From: Agilicoccus flavus
GTDB lineage: Bacteria > Actinomycetota > Actinomycetes > Actinomycetales > Dermatophilaceae
Length of the DNA stretch: 64,000 nt
NCBI RefSeq assembly: GCF_014857905.1
Contig: NZ_JACYXE010000004.1
Span: 248,001-312,000, forward strand
Direction: 5' to 3'
A program made the translations under genes and the position numbers. This document shows positions 27,476-36,721 of this stretch, in pieces. A model generated the notes under the pieces. It made no database searches, was not told the origin of the DNA, and worked only from the letters and a program-made list of their open reading frames with translations. Every line of letters begins with the position of its first letter. Within the stretch, counting starts at the first letter, position 1.

Positions 27476-27548
27476 CTGACCCGACGCCCGATCCGGGCGC
27501 GGGTCGCAGGTAGGCGCGGACCACATCGAGACGAAAGAAGGTGCGGCC

Positions 27549-28664
27549 ATGGCCGTGACGACGGATCAGAAGCACAAGTCACTCGACACCGTGATGGCGC
27601 AGATCGAGAAGAACTACGGCAAGGGCGCCGTCATGCGCCTGGGCGAGGACGTGCGTCCCCCCGTGAGCGTCATCCCCACCGGGTCGATCTCGCTCGACGT
27701 CGCCCTCGGCATCGGCGGGCTGCCCCGTGGCCGCGTGGTCGAGATCTACGGCCCGGAGTCCTCCGGTAAGACGACGGTCGCGCTGCACGCCGTGGCCAGC
27801 GCCCAGCGCGCGGGCGGCATCGCCGCCTTCATCGACGCCGAGCACGCCCTCGACCCCGAGTACGCCAAGAAGCTCGGCGTCGACACCGACGCGCTCCTCG
27901 TCAGCCAGCCCGACACGGGGGAGCAGGCGCTCGAGATCGCCGACATGCTCATCCGGTCCGGGGCTCTCGACGTCATCGTCGTCGACTCCGTGGCCGCCCT
28001 CGTCCCGCGCGCCGAGATCGAGGGCGAGATGGGCGACAGCCACGTGGGTCTGCAGGCGCGCCTCATGAGCCAGGCGCTGCGCAAGCTCACCGGCGCCCTC
28101 AACAGCTCGGGCACGACGGCCATCTTCATCAACCAGCTCCGCGAGAAGATCGGCGTCATGTTCGGCTCCCCGGAGACGACGACCGGCGGCAAGGCGCTCA
28201 AGTTCTACGCCTCGGTCCGCCTCGACGTCCGCCGCATCGAGACGCTCAAGGACGGCACCGACGCCGTCGGCAACCGCACCCGCGTCAAGGTCGTCAAGAA
28301 CAAGATGTCGCCCCCGTTCAAGCAGGCGGAGTTCGACATCATCTACGGCCAGGGCATCTCGCGCGAGGGTGGTCTCATCGACATGGGCGTGGAGCACGGC
28401 TTCGTCAAGAAGTCCGGGGCCTGGTACACGTGCGAGGGGGACCAGCTCGGGCAGGGCAAGGAGAACGCCCGCAACTTCCTGCGCGACAACCCCGGTCTGG
28501 CCGACGAGATCGAGCGCAAGATCAAGGCCAAGCTCGGCATCGGGGTCGTCCCCGACGACCTGTCCGAGCTCGAGGCCGACCTGTCCGCGCCTCCGACCGC
28601 CGAGGCGAACGGCAAGGGCAGGGCCAAGGCGGCGCCGGTCGCCGAGGTGCCCGTCGGGTTCTGA
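27549..28664 (+). CDS. recA: Recombinase RecA
   Basis: A 371-residue RecA, about the usual length plus a C-terminal tail rich in Ala, Pro and Lys. It forms the filament on single-stranded DNA for strand exchange and triggers LexA self-cleavage. Walker A GPESSGKT is at 68-75; [22 protein letters not shown] and the [21 protein letters not shown] loop are intact. No intein interrupts it, unlike in some mycobacteria. A GAAAGAAGG site precedes the ATG. Two promoters, one SOS and one RecA-NDp, lie upstream. recX follows after 4 bp. Confidence 0.98.
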   Translation: MAVTTDQKHKSLDTVMAQIEKNYGKGAVMRLGEDVRPPVSVIPTGSISLDVALGIGGLPRGRVVEIYGPESSGKTTVALHAVASAQRAGGIAAFIDAEHALDPEYAKKLGVDTDALLVSQPDTGEQALEIADMLIRSGALDVIVVDSVAALVPRAEIEGEMGDSHVGLQARLMSQALRKLTGALNSSGTTAIFINQLREKIGVMFGSPETTTGGKALKFYASVRLDVRRIETLKDGTDAVGNRTRVKVVKNKMSPPFKQAEFDIIYGQGISREGGLIDMGVEHGFVKKSGAWYTCEGDQLGQGKENARNFLRDNPGLADEIERKIKAKLGIGVVPDDLSELEADLSAPPTAEANGKGRAKAAPVAEVPVGF

Positions 28665-28668
28665 GCCC

Positions 28669-29457
28669 GTGACGACCCGGCTCGACCAGGCCCGGGCGGC
28701 GCTCGCCGAGGCCGAAAGGCTCGCCCGCACACCCCCGGCGGACCGCCCCGCATCGCCGCGCGGTGCGGGGCCGCCGCGGGTGGACGCACTCCCGCCGACC
28801 CCGGACGCGGGCGGTGGAGGTGGTGCCGCCCCGGGGCCGCAGGGGGAGCGACGGGCGGGTCCGATCGGCCCGTCGCCCTCTTCTCCGGCGGCGACGGCGA
28901 CGTCGACCCGCGGCACGCGGCGGCGGGGCCGTCCGGTGAGCGAGGCCCCCGAGGCCACGAGCCGCGATCCCGACGCCGACAGCCATCAGGTGGCGCGGCA
29001 GATCGTCCTGCGCCAGCTGGCGATGGCCCCCCACAGCCGCGCCCAGCTCGAGGAGAAGCTCGCGGCGAAGGACTGCGCTCCCGATGTGGCGGCGGCCGTG
29101 CTCGACCGCTTCACCGAGGTCGGGCTCGTCGACGACGAGGCCTACGCCGAGATGCTCGTCCGGTCCCAGCACGCCGGGCGGGGGCTCGCCCGCCGCGCCC
29201 TCGCGCACGAGCTGCGGCGCAAGGGTGTCGACCCCGACACCGCGACCGCGGCGCTGGAGGAGGTCGACCCCGCCGACGAGCGGATCCGGGCGCGCGAGCT
29301 CGTCGACAAGCGCCTGCGCAGCATGGGCGGGCTGGGCGTCGAGGTGGCCACCCGTCGCCTCGCCGGCATGCTCGCCCGCAAGGGCTACCCCGCCGACGTG
29401 GCCTACGGCGTGATCCGGGACGCGATCGCGGACAGCGAGGAGTACCGGCGCGACTGA
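28669..29457 (+). CDS. recX: Regulatory protein RecX
   Basis: A 262-residue protein whose last about 165 residues are RecX: three-helix repeats such as [35 protein letters not shown] and [19 protein letters not shown]. RecX blocks RecA filament growth. The first about 95 residues are Pro/Ala/Gly-rich and not part of the domain. The GTG at 28669 lies 4 bp after recA; a GTG at 28936 ([13 protein letters not shown]) would give a standard-sized protein, so the start is uncertain. Confidence 0.9.
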   Translation: MTTRLDQARAALAEAERLARTPPADRPASPRGAGPPRVDALPPTPDAGGGGGAAPGPQGERRAGPIGPSPSSPAATATSTRGTRRRGRPVSEAPEATSRDPDADSHQVARQIVLRQLAMAPHSRAQLEEKLAAKDCAPDVAAAVLDRFTEVGLVDDEAYAEMLVRSQHAGRGLARRALAHELRRKGVDPDTATAALEEVDPADERIRARELVDKRLRSMGGLGVEVATRRLAGMLARKGYPADVAYGVIRDAIADSEEYRRD

Positions 29458-29563
29458 CGGCCGGCCCGGGGCCCGTCGGTGCCGCGGGCCGGATGGGCGG
29501 CCGCCGGCCACCTCCGCCCCGCGTGGTCGACCCGGGCGGGGCGCCCTGCGAGAATGGACGGCG

Positions 29564-31075
29564 ATGAAGACCTACGACGTGCGCACCCACGGGTGCCAGA
29601 TGAACGTGCACGACTCGGAGCGGCTGGCGGGGTTGCTCGAGACAGCGGGCTACGTCGACCTCGCCGGCCTGCCGGCCGACGGGCGGCCCGAGACGGCCGA
29701 CGTCGTCGTGTTCAACACGTGCGCGGTCCGCGAGAACGCCGACAACAAGCTGTACGGCAACCTCGGCCAGCTCCGCCCCGCCAAGCTGCGCAACCCCGAT
29801 CTGCAGATCGCGGTCGGCGGGTGCATGGCGCAGAAGGACCGCGACACCATCGTCGAGCGCGCCCCCTGGGTCGACGTCGTCTTCGGTACCCACAACATCG
29901 GGTCCCTGCCGGCGCTCCTCGACCGGGCGCGCCACAACAAGCGCGCGCAGGTCGAGATCCTGGAGTCGCTCGAGACGTTCCCCTCGACGCTGCCGACCCG
30001 GCGCGACTCCGCCTACGCCGGGTGGGTGTCGATCTCCGTCGGGTGCAACAACACGTGCACGTTCTGCATCGTGCCGAGCCTGCGGGGCAAGGAGGCCGAT
30101 CGGCGCCCGGGCGACGTGCTCGCCGAGATCCGTGCGCTCGTCGACCAGGGCGTCGTCGAGGTGACCCTGCTCGGCCAGAACGTCAACAGCTACGGCGTCG
30201 AGTTCGGCGATCGGTACGCGTTCGGCAAGCTGCTGCGCGCCTGCGGTGACATCGACGGCCTCGAGCGGGTGCGGTTCACGAGCCCGCACCCCGCGGCGTT
30301 CACCGACGACGTCATCGACGCGATGGAGCAGACGCCCAACGTCATGCCCAGCCTGCACATGCCGCTCCAGGCGGGGTCGGACCGGGTGCTGCGCGCCATG
30401 CGACGGTCCTACCGCAGCGAGAGGTTCCTCGGCATCCTCGACCGGGTGCGCGAGCGTATCCCGGACGCCGCGATCACGACCGACCTCATCGTCGGCTTCC
30501 CGGGTGAGACCGAGGAGGACTTCCAGGCCACCCTCGACGTCGTGGCCGCCGCCCGCTTCTCCAGCGCCTTCACCTTCCAGTACTCCATCCGACCCGGCAC
30601 TCCGGCGGCGACGATGGACGACCAGATCCCGAAAGCCGTGGTGCAGGAGCGGTTCGATCGTCTCGTCGCGCTGCAGGACGACATCTCGTGGTCCGAGAAC
30701 CGGCGCCTGGAGGGCCGCGACGTCGAGGTCCTCGTGGCGCCCGGGGAGGGCCGCAAGGACGCCGAGACAGCCCGGCTCTCGGGCCGCGCGCGCGACAACC
30801 GCCTCGTCCACTTCGGGGTCCCCGCGGGTGCGTCCCGGCCGCGGCCGGGTGACGTCGTCACCGTCGGTGTGACGCGCGGGGCCCCGCACCACCTCGTCGC
30901 GGACGCCGCGATGGTCGGCGACGGCACCTATCGCGTCCGGGCGACGGCCGGCGGCGATGCCTGGGAGCGGTTGCAGGACGCGCCGGTCCCGGGCAAGCCG
31001 GCGGTGACGCTCGGGATGCCGACGATCGGCGCCCCGAGCACGGCAGCGGCGCCGGCGCCCGCCTGCGCGCGCTGA
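29564..31075 (+). CDS. miaB: tRNA-2-methylthio-N6-dimethylallyladenosine synthase MiaB
   Basis: A 503-residue radical-SAM methylthiotransferase that modifies A37 of tRNAs reading codons that start with U, after MiaA has added the isopentenyl group. The N-terminal motif [13 protein letters not shown] and two more cysteines ([19 protein letters not shown]) bind the auxiliary cluster; CNNTCTFC, about residues 163-170, binds the SAM cluster. A TRAM domain follows near 380-450. A C-terminal Ala/Pro tail of about 50 residues is not part of the family core. A GAGAAT hexamer ends 8 nt before the ATG. miaA lies two genes downstream. Confidence 0.95.
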   Translation: MKTYDVRTHGCQMNVHDSERLAGLLETAGYVDLAGLPADGRPETADVVVFNTCAVRENADNKLYGNLGQLRPAKLRNPDLQIAVGGCMAQKDRDTIVERAPWVDVVFGTHNIGSLPALLDRARHNKRAQVEILESLETFPSTLPTRRDSAYAGWVSISVGCNNTCTFCIVPSLRGKEADRRPGDVLAEIRALVDQGVVEVTLLGQNVNSYGVEFGDRYAFGKLLRACGDIDGLERVRFTSPHPAAFTDDVIDAMEQTPNVMPSLHMPLQAGSDRVLRAMRRSYRSERFLGILDRVRERIPDAAITTDLIVGFPGETEEDFQATLDVVAAARFSSAFTFQYSIRPGTPAATMDDQIPKAVVQERFDRLVALQDDISWSENRRLEGRDVEVLVAPGEGRKDAETARLSGRARDNRLVHFGVPAGASRPRPGDVVTVGVTRGAPHHLVADAAMVGDGTYRVRATAGGDAWERLQDAPVPGKPAVTLGMPTIGAPSTAAAPAPACAR

Positions 31076-31196
31076 TCGGCCGGGAACGCCCGCCGCGGGG
31101 GTGAAACCCCGACGCCGCCGACACGGGTCCCGACGACACGGGTCCCGCCCCCAGGCGCGGACACGACGGGCGCCGACACGGCGGGCGCCGACACGA

Positions 31197-31229
31197 CGAC
31201 AGGCCCCACCGTGGTGGTGGGGCCTGTCG
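31197..31229. terminator. Two-way terminator between miaB and the small antitoxin-like gene
   Basis: A perfect 14-bp stem (31197-31210 with 31216-31229) with a GTGGT loop, between convergent genes. The gap upstream (31076-31196) also holds short direct repeats such as CGACACGGGTCCCG, repeated in variant form, with no gene. Confidence 0.8.
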
Positions 31230-31286
31230 CCGTCGTGCCGCTCGTGATCGACCCGGTCGCGTCACGGGCCGGTCACGAGACCGGTG

Positions 31287-31484
31287 TCACTGCGAGTTGT
31301 CGCCGACGCGCTCGTCGCCCTGCGCCTGGGCCTGGTCGATCTGCTCGGAGAACTTGCCGCCGGTCCTGCTGTCCGCAGCGTTCCCCGCCTGCTCGAGCCC
31401 CTGGTCGGTGGCGCCCTCGATCTTGTCGCCGTGCTGCTCGTTGAGCTCGGAAGCCTTGCCGGCGAGGTTGTCGAACTGGCTCAT
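31287..31484 (-). CDS. Small hydrophilic protein, MT0933-type antitoxin family
   Basis: A 65-residue, very hydrophilic protein without Cys or Trp. The core GDKIEGATDQGLEQAGNAAD and TGGKFSEQIDQAQ resembles the small Rv0909/MT0933 antitoxin-like family (GDK-x-D/E...TGGK-Y/F-x-D/E). A GGAGAG site precedes the ATG. No toxin gene lies next to it, so an antitoxin role is doubtful; a general stress role like that of CsbD proteins is an alternative. Confidence 0.75.
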   Translation of the reverse strand: MSQFDNLAGKASELNEQHGDKIEGATDQGLEQAGNAADSRTGGKFSEQIDQAQAQGDERVGDNSQ

Positions 31485-31697
31485 GGTCGCTCTCCTTCTG
31501 CTGAGGTCACGTGCTCGGTGGGGCCGCGTGCCGCCGCCACCGCCGCGGCGTGGCGCCGCGGTGTCACTGTGCCTCGGCGCCGGCGTTCCATGCCACCGGG
31601 CGACGGATCTCTCGCATGTCGAGACCCGGCCGGACACCCCCGGAGGAGGTCCCCGCTTCCGCCACCGGGCGGCGTCCATGGGGATCGTCGCGTCGGT

Positions 31698-31703
31698 GAG
31701 ACT
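31698..31703 (+). promoter_or_regulatory. -10-like hexamer of miaA (leaderless layout)
   Basis: GAGACT ends 6 nt before the miaA GTG at 31710. The match to TANNNT is partial. Confidence 0.35.
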
Positions 31704-31709
31704 GGGCAC

Positions 31710-32681
31710 GTGAGCGATCCCGACCTTCGCCAGGCCCCCGAGGACGTCGACCCGCAGACGCCCGTCGCCCCCGTCGTCGCCGTGGTCGGGGCGACCGCGA
31801 CGGGCAAGAGCGCGGTGGCGATCGAGGTCGCGGAGGCCTTGGGCGGCGAGGTCGTCGGCGCCGACGCGAGCCAGCTGTACCGCGGCATGGACATCGGCAC
31901 GGCGAAGGTCCGGCCGCAGGAGCGCCGCGGCATCCCGCACCACCAGCTCGACGTCCTGGACATCGACCAGGACGCGAGCGTCGCGGCCTACCAGCGCCAC
32001 GCCCGCGCCGACCTCGCCGGGATCCGCGCGCGCGGGCGGGTGCCGATCCTCGCGGGCGGATCGGGGTTGTACGTGCGTGCGGTGCTCGACCGGCTCGAGA
32101 TCCCGCCGACCGACCCGAGGGTGCGCGCCCGGCTCGAGGCGGAGCTCGAGGCGTCCGGCGCGGCGCCGCTGCGGGCGCGGCTCGAGTCGCTCGACCCGGT
32201 CGCGGCGGGGTCGATCGAGCCGCACAACACCCGGCGGATCGTGCGCGCCCTCGAGGTCGTCGAACTCACCGGCCGGCCCTTCTCCGCGACCCTGCCCGTG
32301 CGCGAGTACGTGACCCCCACCCTCGCCTTCGCCATCGGCGTCGAGACCGGCGAGCTCGACGCCCGCATCGGGGCCCGCACCCGGGCCATGTTCGACGAAG
32401 GTCTCGTGGGTGAGGTGGAGGCCCTCGCGGCCCGGGGATTGGCCGACACCCGGACCGCGTCGAGGTCGGTCGGGTACCGCCAGGTCCTCGACCACCTCGA
32501 GGGGCGCCTGACCTTGCCGGAGGCGATCGAGGCGACCGCGCAGGCCACCCGACGCCTCGCCCGCCGGCAGGTGCGCTGGTTCGGTCCGGACTCCCGCATC
32601 CGGGTCCTGCAGGCCGACCGCGCGGTCGGCGAGATCATCGCCGCCCACGGGCGGGCGCGTCCTTCGCTCGACCCCCGGTGA
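31710..32681 (+). CDS. miaA: tRNA dimethylallyltransferase MiaA
   Basis: A 323-residue enzyme that transfers a dimethylallyl group to A37 of tRNA. The P-loop GATATGKSA is at 27-35; GADASQLYRGMDIGTAK and the ILAGGSGLYVRAVLDRLE motif are typical. The later part has RRIVRALEV and RSVGYRQVLDHLEG. The GTG at 31710 gives the normal N-terminus. It starts an apparent run miaA-dapF as in mycobacteria, though a 31-bp gap and separate -10 element suggest dapF may also start on its own. Confidence 0.94.
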   Translation: MSDPDLRQAPEDVDPQTPVAPVVAVVGATATGKSAVAIEVAEALGGEVVGADASQLYRGMDIGTAKVRPQERRGIPHHQLDVLDIDQDASVAAYQRHARADLAGIRARGRVPILAGGSGLYVRAVLDRLEIPPTDPRVRARLEAELEASGAAPLRARLESLDPVAAGSIEPHNTRRIVRALEVVELTGRPFSATLPVREYVTPTLAFAIGVETGELDARIGARTRAMFDEGLVGEVEALAARGLADTRTASRSVGYRQVLDHLEGRLTLPEAIEATAQATRRLARRQVRWFGPDSRIRVLQADRAVGEIIAAHGRARPSLDPR

Positions 32682-32700
32682 TCGCGGCGGCCGGGCGGGG

Positions 32701-32706
32701 GAGAAT
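32701..32706 (+). promoter_or_regulatory. -10-like hexamer of dapF
   Basis: GAGAAT ends 6 nt before the dapF GTG at 32713. Confidence 0.4.
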
Positions 32707-32712
32707 GCGACG

Positions 32713-33687
32713 GTGAGCCTCCACGATCCCGAGACCCCCCGGCCCGCCGACGCACCGCCGGCCGCGCCGGCCCGGCGCGAGGGTCTCGGCGCCCCCGGCG
32801 ATCGACCCGCGGGTGCGGCCTTCACGAAGGGGCACGGCACGGAGAACGACTTCGTCCTGCTGCCCGACCCGGACGGCCGCCTCGACCTCGACGAGCACGC
32901 CGTGCGCCGACTCGCCGACCGACGCGGCGGCATCGGTGGCGACGGCGTCATCCGGGTCGTGCCGACCCGGTGCAGCGACGAGCCCGCGGTGCGGGCGCAG
33001 GCCGATCGGGCGTCCTGGTTCATGGACTACCGCAACGCGGACGGGTCGAAGGCCGAGATGTGCGGGAACGGGACGCGGGTCTTCGCGGCGTACCTGCGTC
33101 GGGCGGGCTGGGAGACCGCCGACGAGTTCGCGATCGCCACGCGGGCCGGGGTCAAGCGGGTGCAGGTCCGGGGGGCGGGGGCGACGACGGAGTACGCGAC
33201 CGACCTGGGCCCGTGGCGCCTCGCCGACGAGGAGATGTTCGCGCGCCAGGGCTACGACCGGCTCGTCGACGTCCCCGGACTCGGGCCCGTCCCCGGACTG
33301 AGCCTCGACCTCGGCAACCCGCACGTCGTCGTCGCCCTGCCCGAGGACGTCGACCTCGCCGGTCTCGACCTGACGGCGGCTCCGGCGGTCGACCCGCCCG
33401 TCCCCGGCGGCGTCAACGTCGAGCTGGCGCAGCCGCTCGGCGACGGCCACCTCCAGATGCGGGTCCACGAGCGCGGGGTCGGCGAGACGCGATCCTGCGG
33501 GACCGGGGCCGCGGCCGCCGCGCTCGCGCTCATGCTGTGGAGCGGGCGACCCCGCGAGCACGGCACGTGGCGCGTCGACGTGCCGGGCGGCACCCTGCGC
33601 GTCACCGCCCTGCCGAACGCCGGGGTCGAGCTCGCCGGGCCCGCCGACCTCGTCGCCGACGGCACGACGACGCTCGTCACGCCCTGA
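32713..33687 (+). CDS. dapF: Diaminopimelate epimerase
   Basis: A 324-residue cofactor-free epimerase that turns LL- into meso-diaminopimelate for peptidoglycan and lysine. The two catalytic cysteines lie in AEMCGNGTRVF (Cys117) and ETRSCGTGAAA (Cys262). The substrate motif FTKGHGTENDFVLL is near residue 37. A Pro/Ala-rich N-terminal extension of about 35 residues precedes the fold. With dapB and dapA this is the third gene of the pathway in the window. Confidence 0.96.
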   Translation: MSLHDPETPRPADAPPAAPARREGLGAPGDRPAGAAFTKGHGTENDFVLLPDPDGRLDLDEHAVRRLADRRGGIGGDGVIRVVPTRCSDEPAVRAQADRASWFMDYRNADGSKAEMCGNGTRVFAAYLRRAGWETADEFAIATRAGVKRVQVRGAGATTEYATDLGPWRLADEEMFARQGYDRLVDVPGLGPVPGLSLDLGNPHVVVALPEDVDLAGLDLTAAPAVDPPVPGGVNVELAQPLGDGHLQMRVHERGVGETRSCGTGAAAAALALMLWSGRPREHGTWRVDVPGGTLRVTALPNAGVELAGPADLVADGTTTLVTP

Positions 33688-33793
33688 GCGACGGGGCCGT
33701 GCGCGCGGCCTCGACCGCCGTCGCCGGTGGGGGCGTCGAGGCGGTCGGGTCCCGCGTCGGGCCTGACCCGTTGTGCGCCAGGCCGACCGGGCC

Positions 33794-33799
33794 TAGGCT
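33794..33799 (+). promoter_or_regulatory. -10 hexamer of the gamma-glutamyltransferase gene
   Basis: TAGGCT ends 8 nt before the ATG at 33808. Confidence 0.5.
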
Positions 33800-33807
33800 C
33801 ACGGCGC

Positions 33808-35685
33808 ATGACGAACCGACCCCGTTCTCTCGCCGCGGGTGTCACCGCGGGCCTCCTGCTCGTCGGCACCCCCGCCCTGGCGGGGGCGGTCACCCCGCCG
33901 ACCTCGACCGAACCGTCCCCGGCCCTCGACCCTGCCGCGGGCACGCGGGCCGCGACCCCGACCCGGCGGCCGACGACGAAGGTCCCGACGATGACCGGAG
34001 CCGGTGGGGCCGTCTCGTCGGTCGACGAGACCGCCACCGCGGTGGGCATCGACGTGCTCCGGCGCGGCGGCAACGCCGTCGACGCGGCCGTCGCCACCGC
34101 GGCCACCCTCGGGGTCACCGAGCCGTTCAGCTCCGGCATCGGCGGCGGCGGCTTCTTCGTGTACTACGACGCCGCGTCCGGCCGGGTCCACACGATCGAC
34201 GGTCGCGAGACCGCGCCGCGCGCGTTCACCCCGACGACCCTGACCGACGGCGCCGGCAAGGCCCTGGAGTTCGACGAGGTCGTCTCGTCCGGGTTGTCGG
34301 TCGGCGTCCCCGGCACGCCCGCCACGTGGGACGCGGCGGTCTCCGCCTGGGGGACCAGGTCGCTGGGCTCGCTGCTCGCGCCCGCCGAGAAGGTGGCGCG
34401 GCGCGGGTTCACCGTGGACGCGTACTACCGCTCTCACACGGCGAGCAACGCGAAGCGCTTCGCGATGTTCCCCGACACGGCGGAACTGTTCCTGCCCGGC
34501 GGCGCGCCCCCGGCGGTCGGCTCCACCTTCCGCAACCCCGACCTCGCCCGCACCTACCGCCAGATCGCGCGCCACGGCGTCGACGTCATGTACCGGGGCC
34601 GCATCGGCAAGGACGTCGTCGCCGCCGCCACCCGGCCGCGCACGGCCCCCGGGCTCACCGTGCGGAGCAGCCCGATGACGCCGGCCGACGTCGCCGCCTA
34701 CCGGGTGCGTCGGCCGGCGCCCGTGGTCGCTGCCTACCGGGACCTGCAGATCGTGGGCATGGGGGTGCCGAGCTCCGGGGGGATCGCCGTCGGCGAGATC
34801 CTCGGCCTCATGGAGGCCTATGCCGCGCGGACGAAGGTGAGCACTGCGGCCGCGACCCCGGTCGACCACCTCCACCGGTTCGCGGAGGCGAGCGCCACGG
34901 CGTTCGCCGACCGCAACCGATGGGTGGGGCACGTCCCCGGGGTCCCCACGCGCGAGCTCCTCTCGCGCGGATTCCTCGGCGAGCGCGCGTGCGGGTTCGA
35001 TCCCGCGAAGGCGGCGGCCCGACCCGTGCCGTTCGGGACGCCCGACGGCGACTACGGTGCCTGCCCCGCGTCGGCCGGCACCACCGGCGCCGGGCGCGAG
35101 GGCACCTCGACGACCCACCTCAACGTCGCCGACCGCTGGGGCAACGTCGTCTCGTACACGCTGACGATCGAGCAGACCGGCGGGTCCGGCATCACCGTCC
35201 CCGGGCGCGGGTTCCTGCTCAACAACGAGCTGACGGACTTCGACTTCGTGCCCGTGACCGCCGGGGTGCCCGACCCGAACCTGCCCGGCCCGGGCAAGCG
35301 GCCGCGCAGCTCGATGAGCCCGACCATCGTGCTCCGCGACGGGCGGCCCGTGCTGACGGTCGGGACGCCGGGCGGCGCGACGATCATCACGACCGTCTCG
35401 CAGATCCTCCTCGGCACGCTCGACCGAGGGATGCCGCTCGTCGACGCGATCGCCGCGCCGCGGATCAGCTCCCGGAACACCGGGGCCACCGCCGAGAAGA
35501 CGTTCCTGGCCACCCCCGAGGCGGCAGCGCTCGCCGCGAAGGGGCACCGGCTCGACCCCGTGGACCAGATCGGCAACGCCTCCGGCATCCGCCTCCTGCC
35601 GGGGCGCCGGTTCGAGGCGGCCGCCGAGACGACCCGCGGCGGTGGCGGTTCGGCGATGGTCGTGCGCGCCGACCGCAACCGCTGA
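33808..35685 (+). CDS. ggt: Secreted gamma-glutamyltransferase
   Basis: A 625-residue Ntn hydrolase precursor. A signal peptide (about 1-30, SLAAGVTAGLLLVGTPALAGA) sends it outside the cell. It should cleave itself in front of Thr435 in REGTSTTHLNVAD, which then is the nucleophile that moves the gamma-glutamyl group of glutathione or other gamma-glutamyl compounds to water or amino acids. The motifs RRGGNAVDAAVATAATLGVT, SSGIGGGGFFVYYD and GSGITVPGRGFLLNNELTDF are conserved, as is the PGGATIITTVSQILL segment. Which donor it uses in this organism is not known from the sequence. Confidence 0.94.
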   Translation: MTNRPRSLAAGVTAGLLLVGTPALAGAVTPPTSTEPSPALDPAAGTRAATPTRRPTTKVPTMTGAGGAVSSVDETATAVGIDVLRRGGNAVDAAVATAATLGVTEPFSSGIGGGGFFVYYDAASGRVHTIDGRETAPRAFTPTTLTDGAGKALEFDEVVSSGLSVGVPGTPATWDAAVSAWGTRSLGSLLAPAEKVARRGFTVDAYYRSHTASNAKRFAMFPDTAELFLPGGAPPAVGSTFRNPDLARTYRQIARHGVDVMYRGRIGKDVVAAATRPRTAPGLTVRSSPMTPADVAAYRVRRPAPVVAAYRDLQIVGMGVPSSGGIAVGEILGLMEAYAARTKVSTAAATPVDHLHRFAEASATAFADRNRWVGHVPGVPTRELLSRGFLGERACGFDPAKAAARPVPFGTPDGDYGACPASAGTTGAGREGTSTTHLNVADRWGNVVSYTLTIEQTGGSGITVPGRGFLLNNELTDFDFVPVTAGVPDPNLPGPGKRPRSSMSPTIVLRDGRPVLTVGTPGGATIITTVSQILLGTLDRGMPLVDAIAAPRISSRNTGATAEKTFLATPEAAALAAKGHRLDPVDQIGNASGIRLLPGRRFEAAAETTRGGGGSAMVVRADRNR

Positions 35686-35763
35686 CCCGACGAGCACGGC
35701 GGAGCCCGGGCCTGGGCCTGGATCCGCTCGTGTCGGGATCCGCCGGCCTCGGCGTCCTCGCCC

Positions 35764-36402
35764 TCAGGCGGGGACGCCGTCGTCCGGGGCGAGCGTGCGG
35801 TGGACGCGCAGGACCCGGAAGCCCTTGGCTGACGCCTCCTTGACCACGGTGAACTGCGGGGGCAGGTTGCCCCGCAGCCACACGGCGAGCGAGTCGGCCC
35901 CGAGGTTGCGCTGGACGACGAGGTAGGCGGTGCCGCCGGGCACGAGGCGGGGCAGCCAGGTCGTCAGCAACTCGTGCAGGGCGGGCTTACCGATGCGGAT
36001 CGGCGGGTTCGACCAGATCTCGTCGAAGAGGAGGTCGGCCGGGACGTCCTGCGGCCGGGCCGCGACGATGCGATCGAGGCCGTGGGCGGCGGCGTTGTCC
36101 GCGAGCAGCCCGAGCGCGCGTTCGTTGACGTCGACCCCCCAGACGCGCGCCCGCGGCGAGCACAGCGCCATCGTCATCGCGATGGGCCCCCAGCCGCAGC
36201 CGAGGTCGAGGAGCTCGCCACGCTCGGGTGGGTCGGGGGTCGTGCGCAGCAGCACGGACGTGCCCAGGTCGAGGCGGTCGGGGCAGAAGATGCCGTCGGC
36301 GGTGGTCACCTCCACCCGGCGACCCGCGAGCTCCACGGTGATCGCGCGCCGCGACTCCGGACCGGAGGGCCGGGGGGTGAAGTAGTGCGGGCTCGATTCC
36401 AC
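35764..36402 (-). CDS. RsmC/RlmG-like class I SAM methyltransferase
   Basis: A 212-residue methyltransferase with the small-methyltransferase fold: SPHYFTPRPSG at the N-terminus, LLDLGCGWGPIAMTMA as the SAM-binding loop, VWGVDVNERALGLLADNA, and SNPPIRIGK, the N-P-P-Y/F-type motif of N-methyltransferases acting on bases. The family methylates guanine N2 in 16S or 23S rRNA. The GTG at 36402 is chosen because a TACACT -10 element ends 6 nt before it; the frame stays open further upstream, but that part is low-complexity. Confidence 0.88.
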   Translation of the reverse strand: MESSPHYFTPRPSGPESRRAITVELAGRRVEVTTADGIFCPDRLDLGTSVLLRTTPDPPERGELLDLGCGWGPIAMTMALCSPRARVWGVDVNERALGLLADNAAAHGLDRIVAARPQDVPADLLFDEIWSNPPIRIGKPALHELLTTWLPRLVPGGTAYLVVQRNLGADSLAVWLRGNLPPQFTVVKEASAKGFRVLRVHRTLAPDDGVPA

Positions 36403-36408
36403 CCGCAG

Positions 36409-36414
36409 AGTGTA
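36409..36414 (-). promoter_or_regulatory. -10 hexamer of the methyltransferase gene
   Basis: On the minus strand TACACT ends 6 nt before the GTG at 36402. Confidence 0.55.
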
Positions 36415-36622
36415 CGGGCGCGCCCGCGCCGCCCGCCCCGCCTCGCCCCGCGGCGCAGCCCCACCCACCCCGGCCTGCGGCGCCACTCACCCCACCTGCT
36501 GCGCCGCTGCAGGCCACCGGTGGCCGCCGCGGGGCCGCCGCGGGGCGGTTCGTCCGGCGGGAAGCCTTGTCGGCGCCCCGATCTCGCAGGTCGAAATCTC
36601 GTGCGACTTCCCCGCGTCTTCG

Positions 36623-36651
36623 TTGTCGCGGCCGGGCCCGCTCCGTATGGT
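36623..36651 (+). promoter_or_regulatory. Promoter of hppA in a 319-bp gap
   Basis: TTGTCG (36623-36628), 17 nt, TATGGT (36646-36651): a good sigma-70-type promoter, about 70 nt before the hppA start. The rest of the gap (36415-36622) holds only GC-rich imperfect inverted repeats such as GCCTGCGGCGC / GCGCCGCTGCAGGC, with no gene. Confidence 0.6.
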
Positions 36652-36721
36652 GGCGTGATCCGAGGCGCCCGGGCCATCAGGCTCGGGGTCGACGGCGCCG
36701 CGCGACGAGGAGGTCGCCCCC

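Noticed and set aside
27549-28664. Intein in recA
   Set aside because: The protein is collinear with normal RecA from residue 1 to the tail, so there is no intein. NrdJ was checked in the same way and has none.
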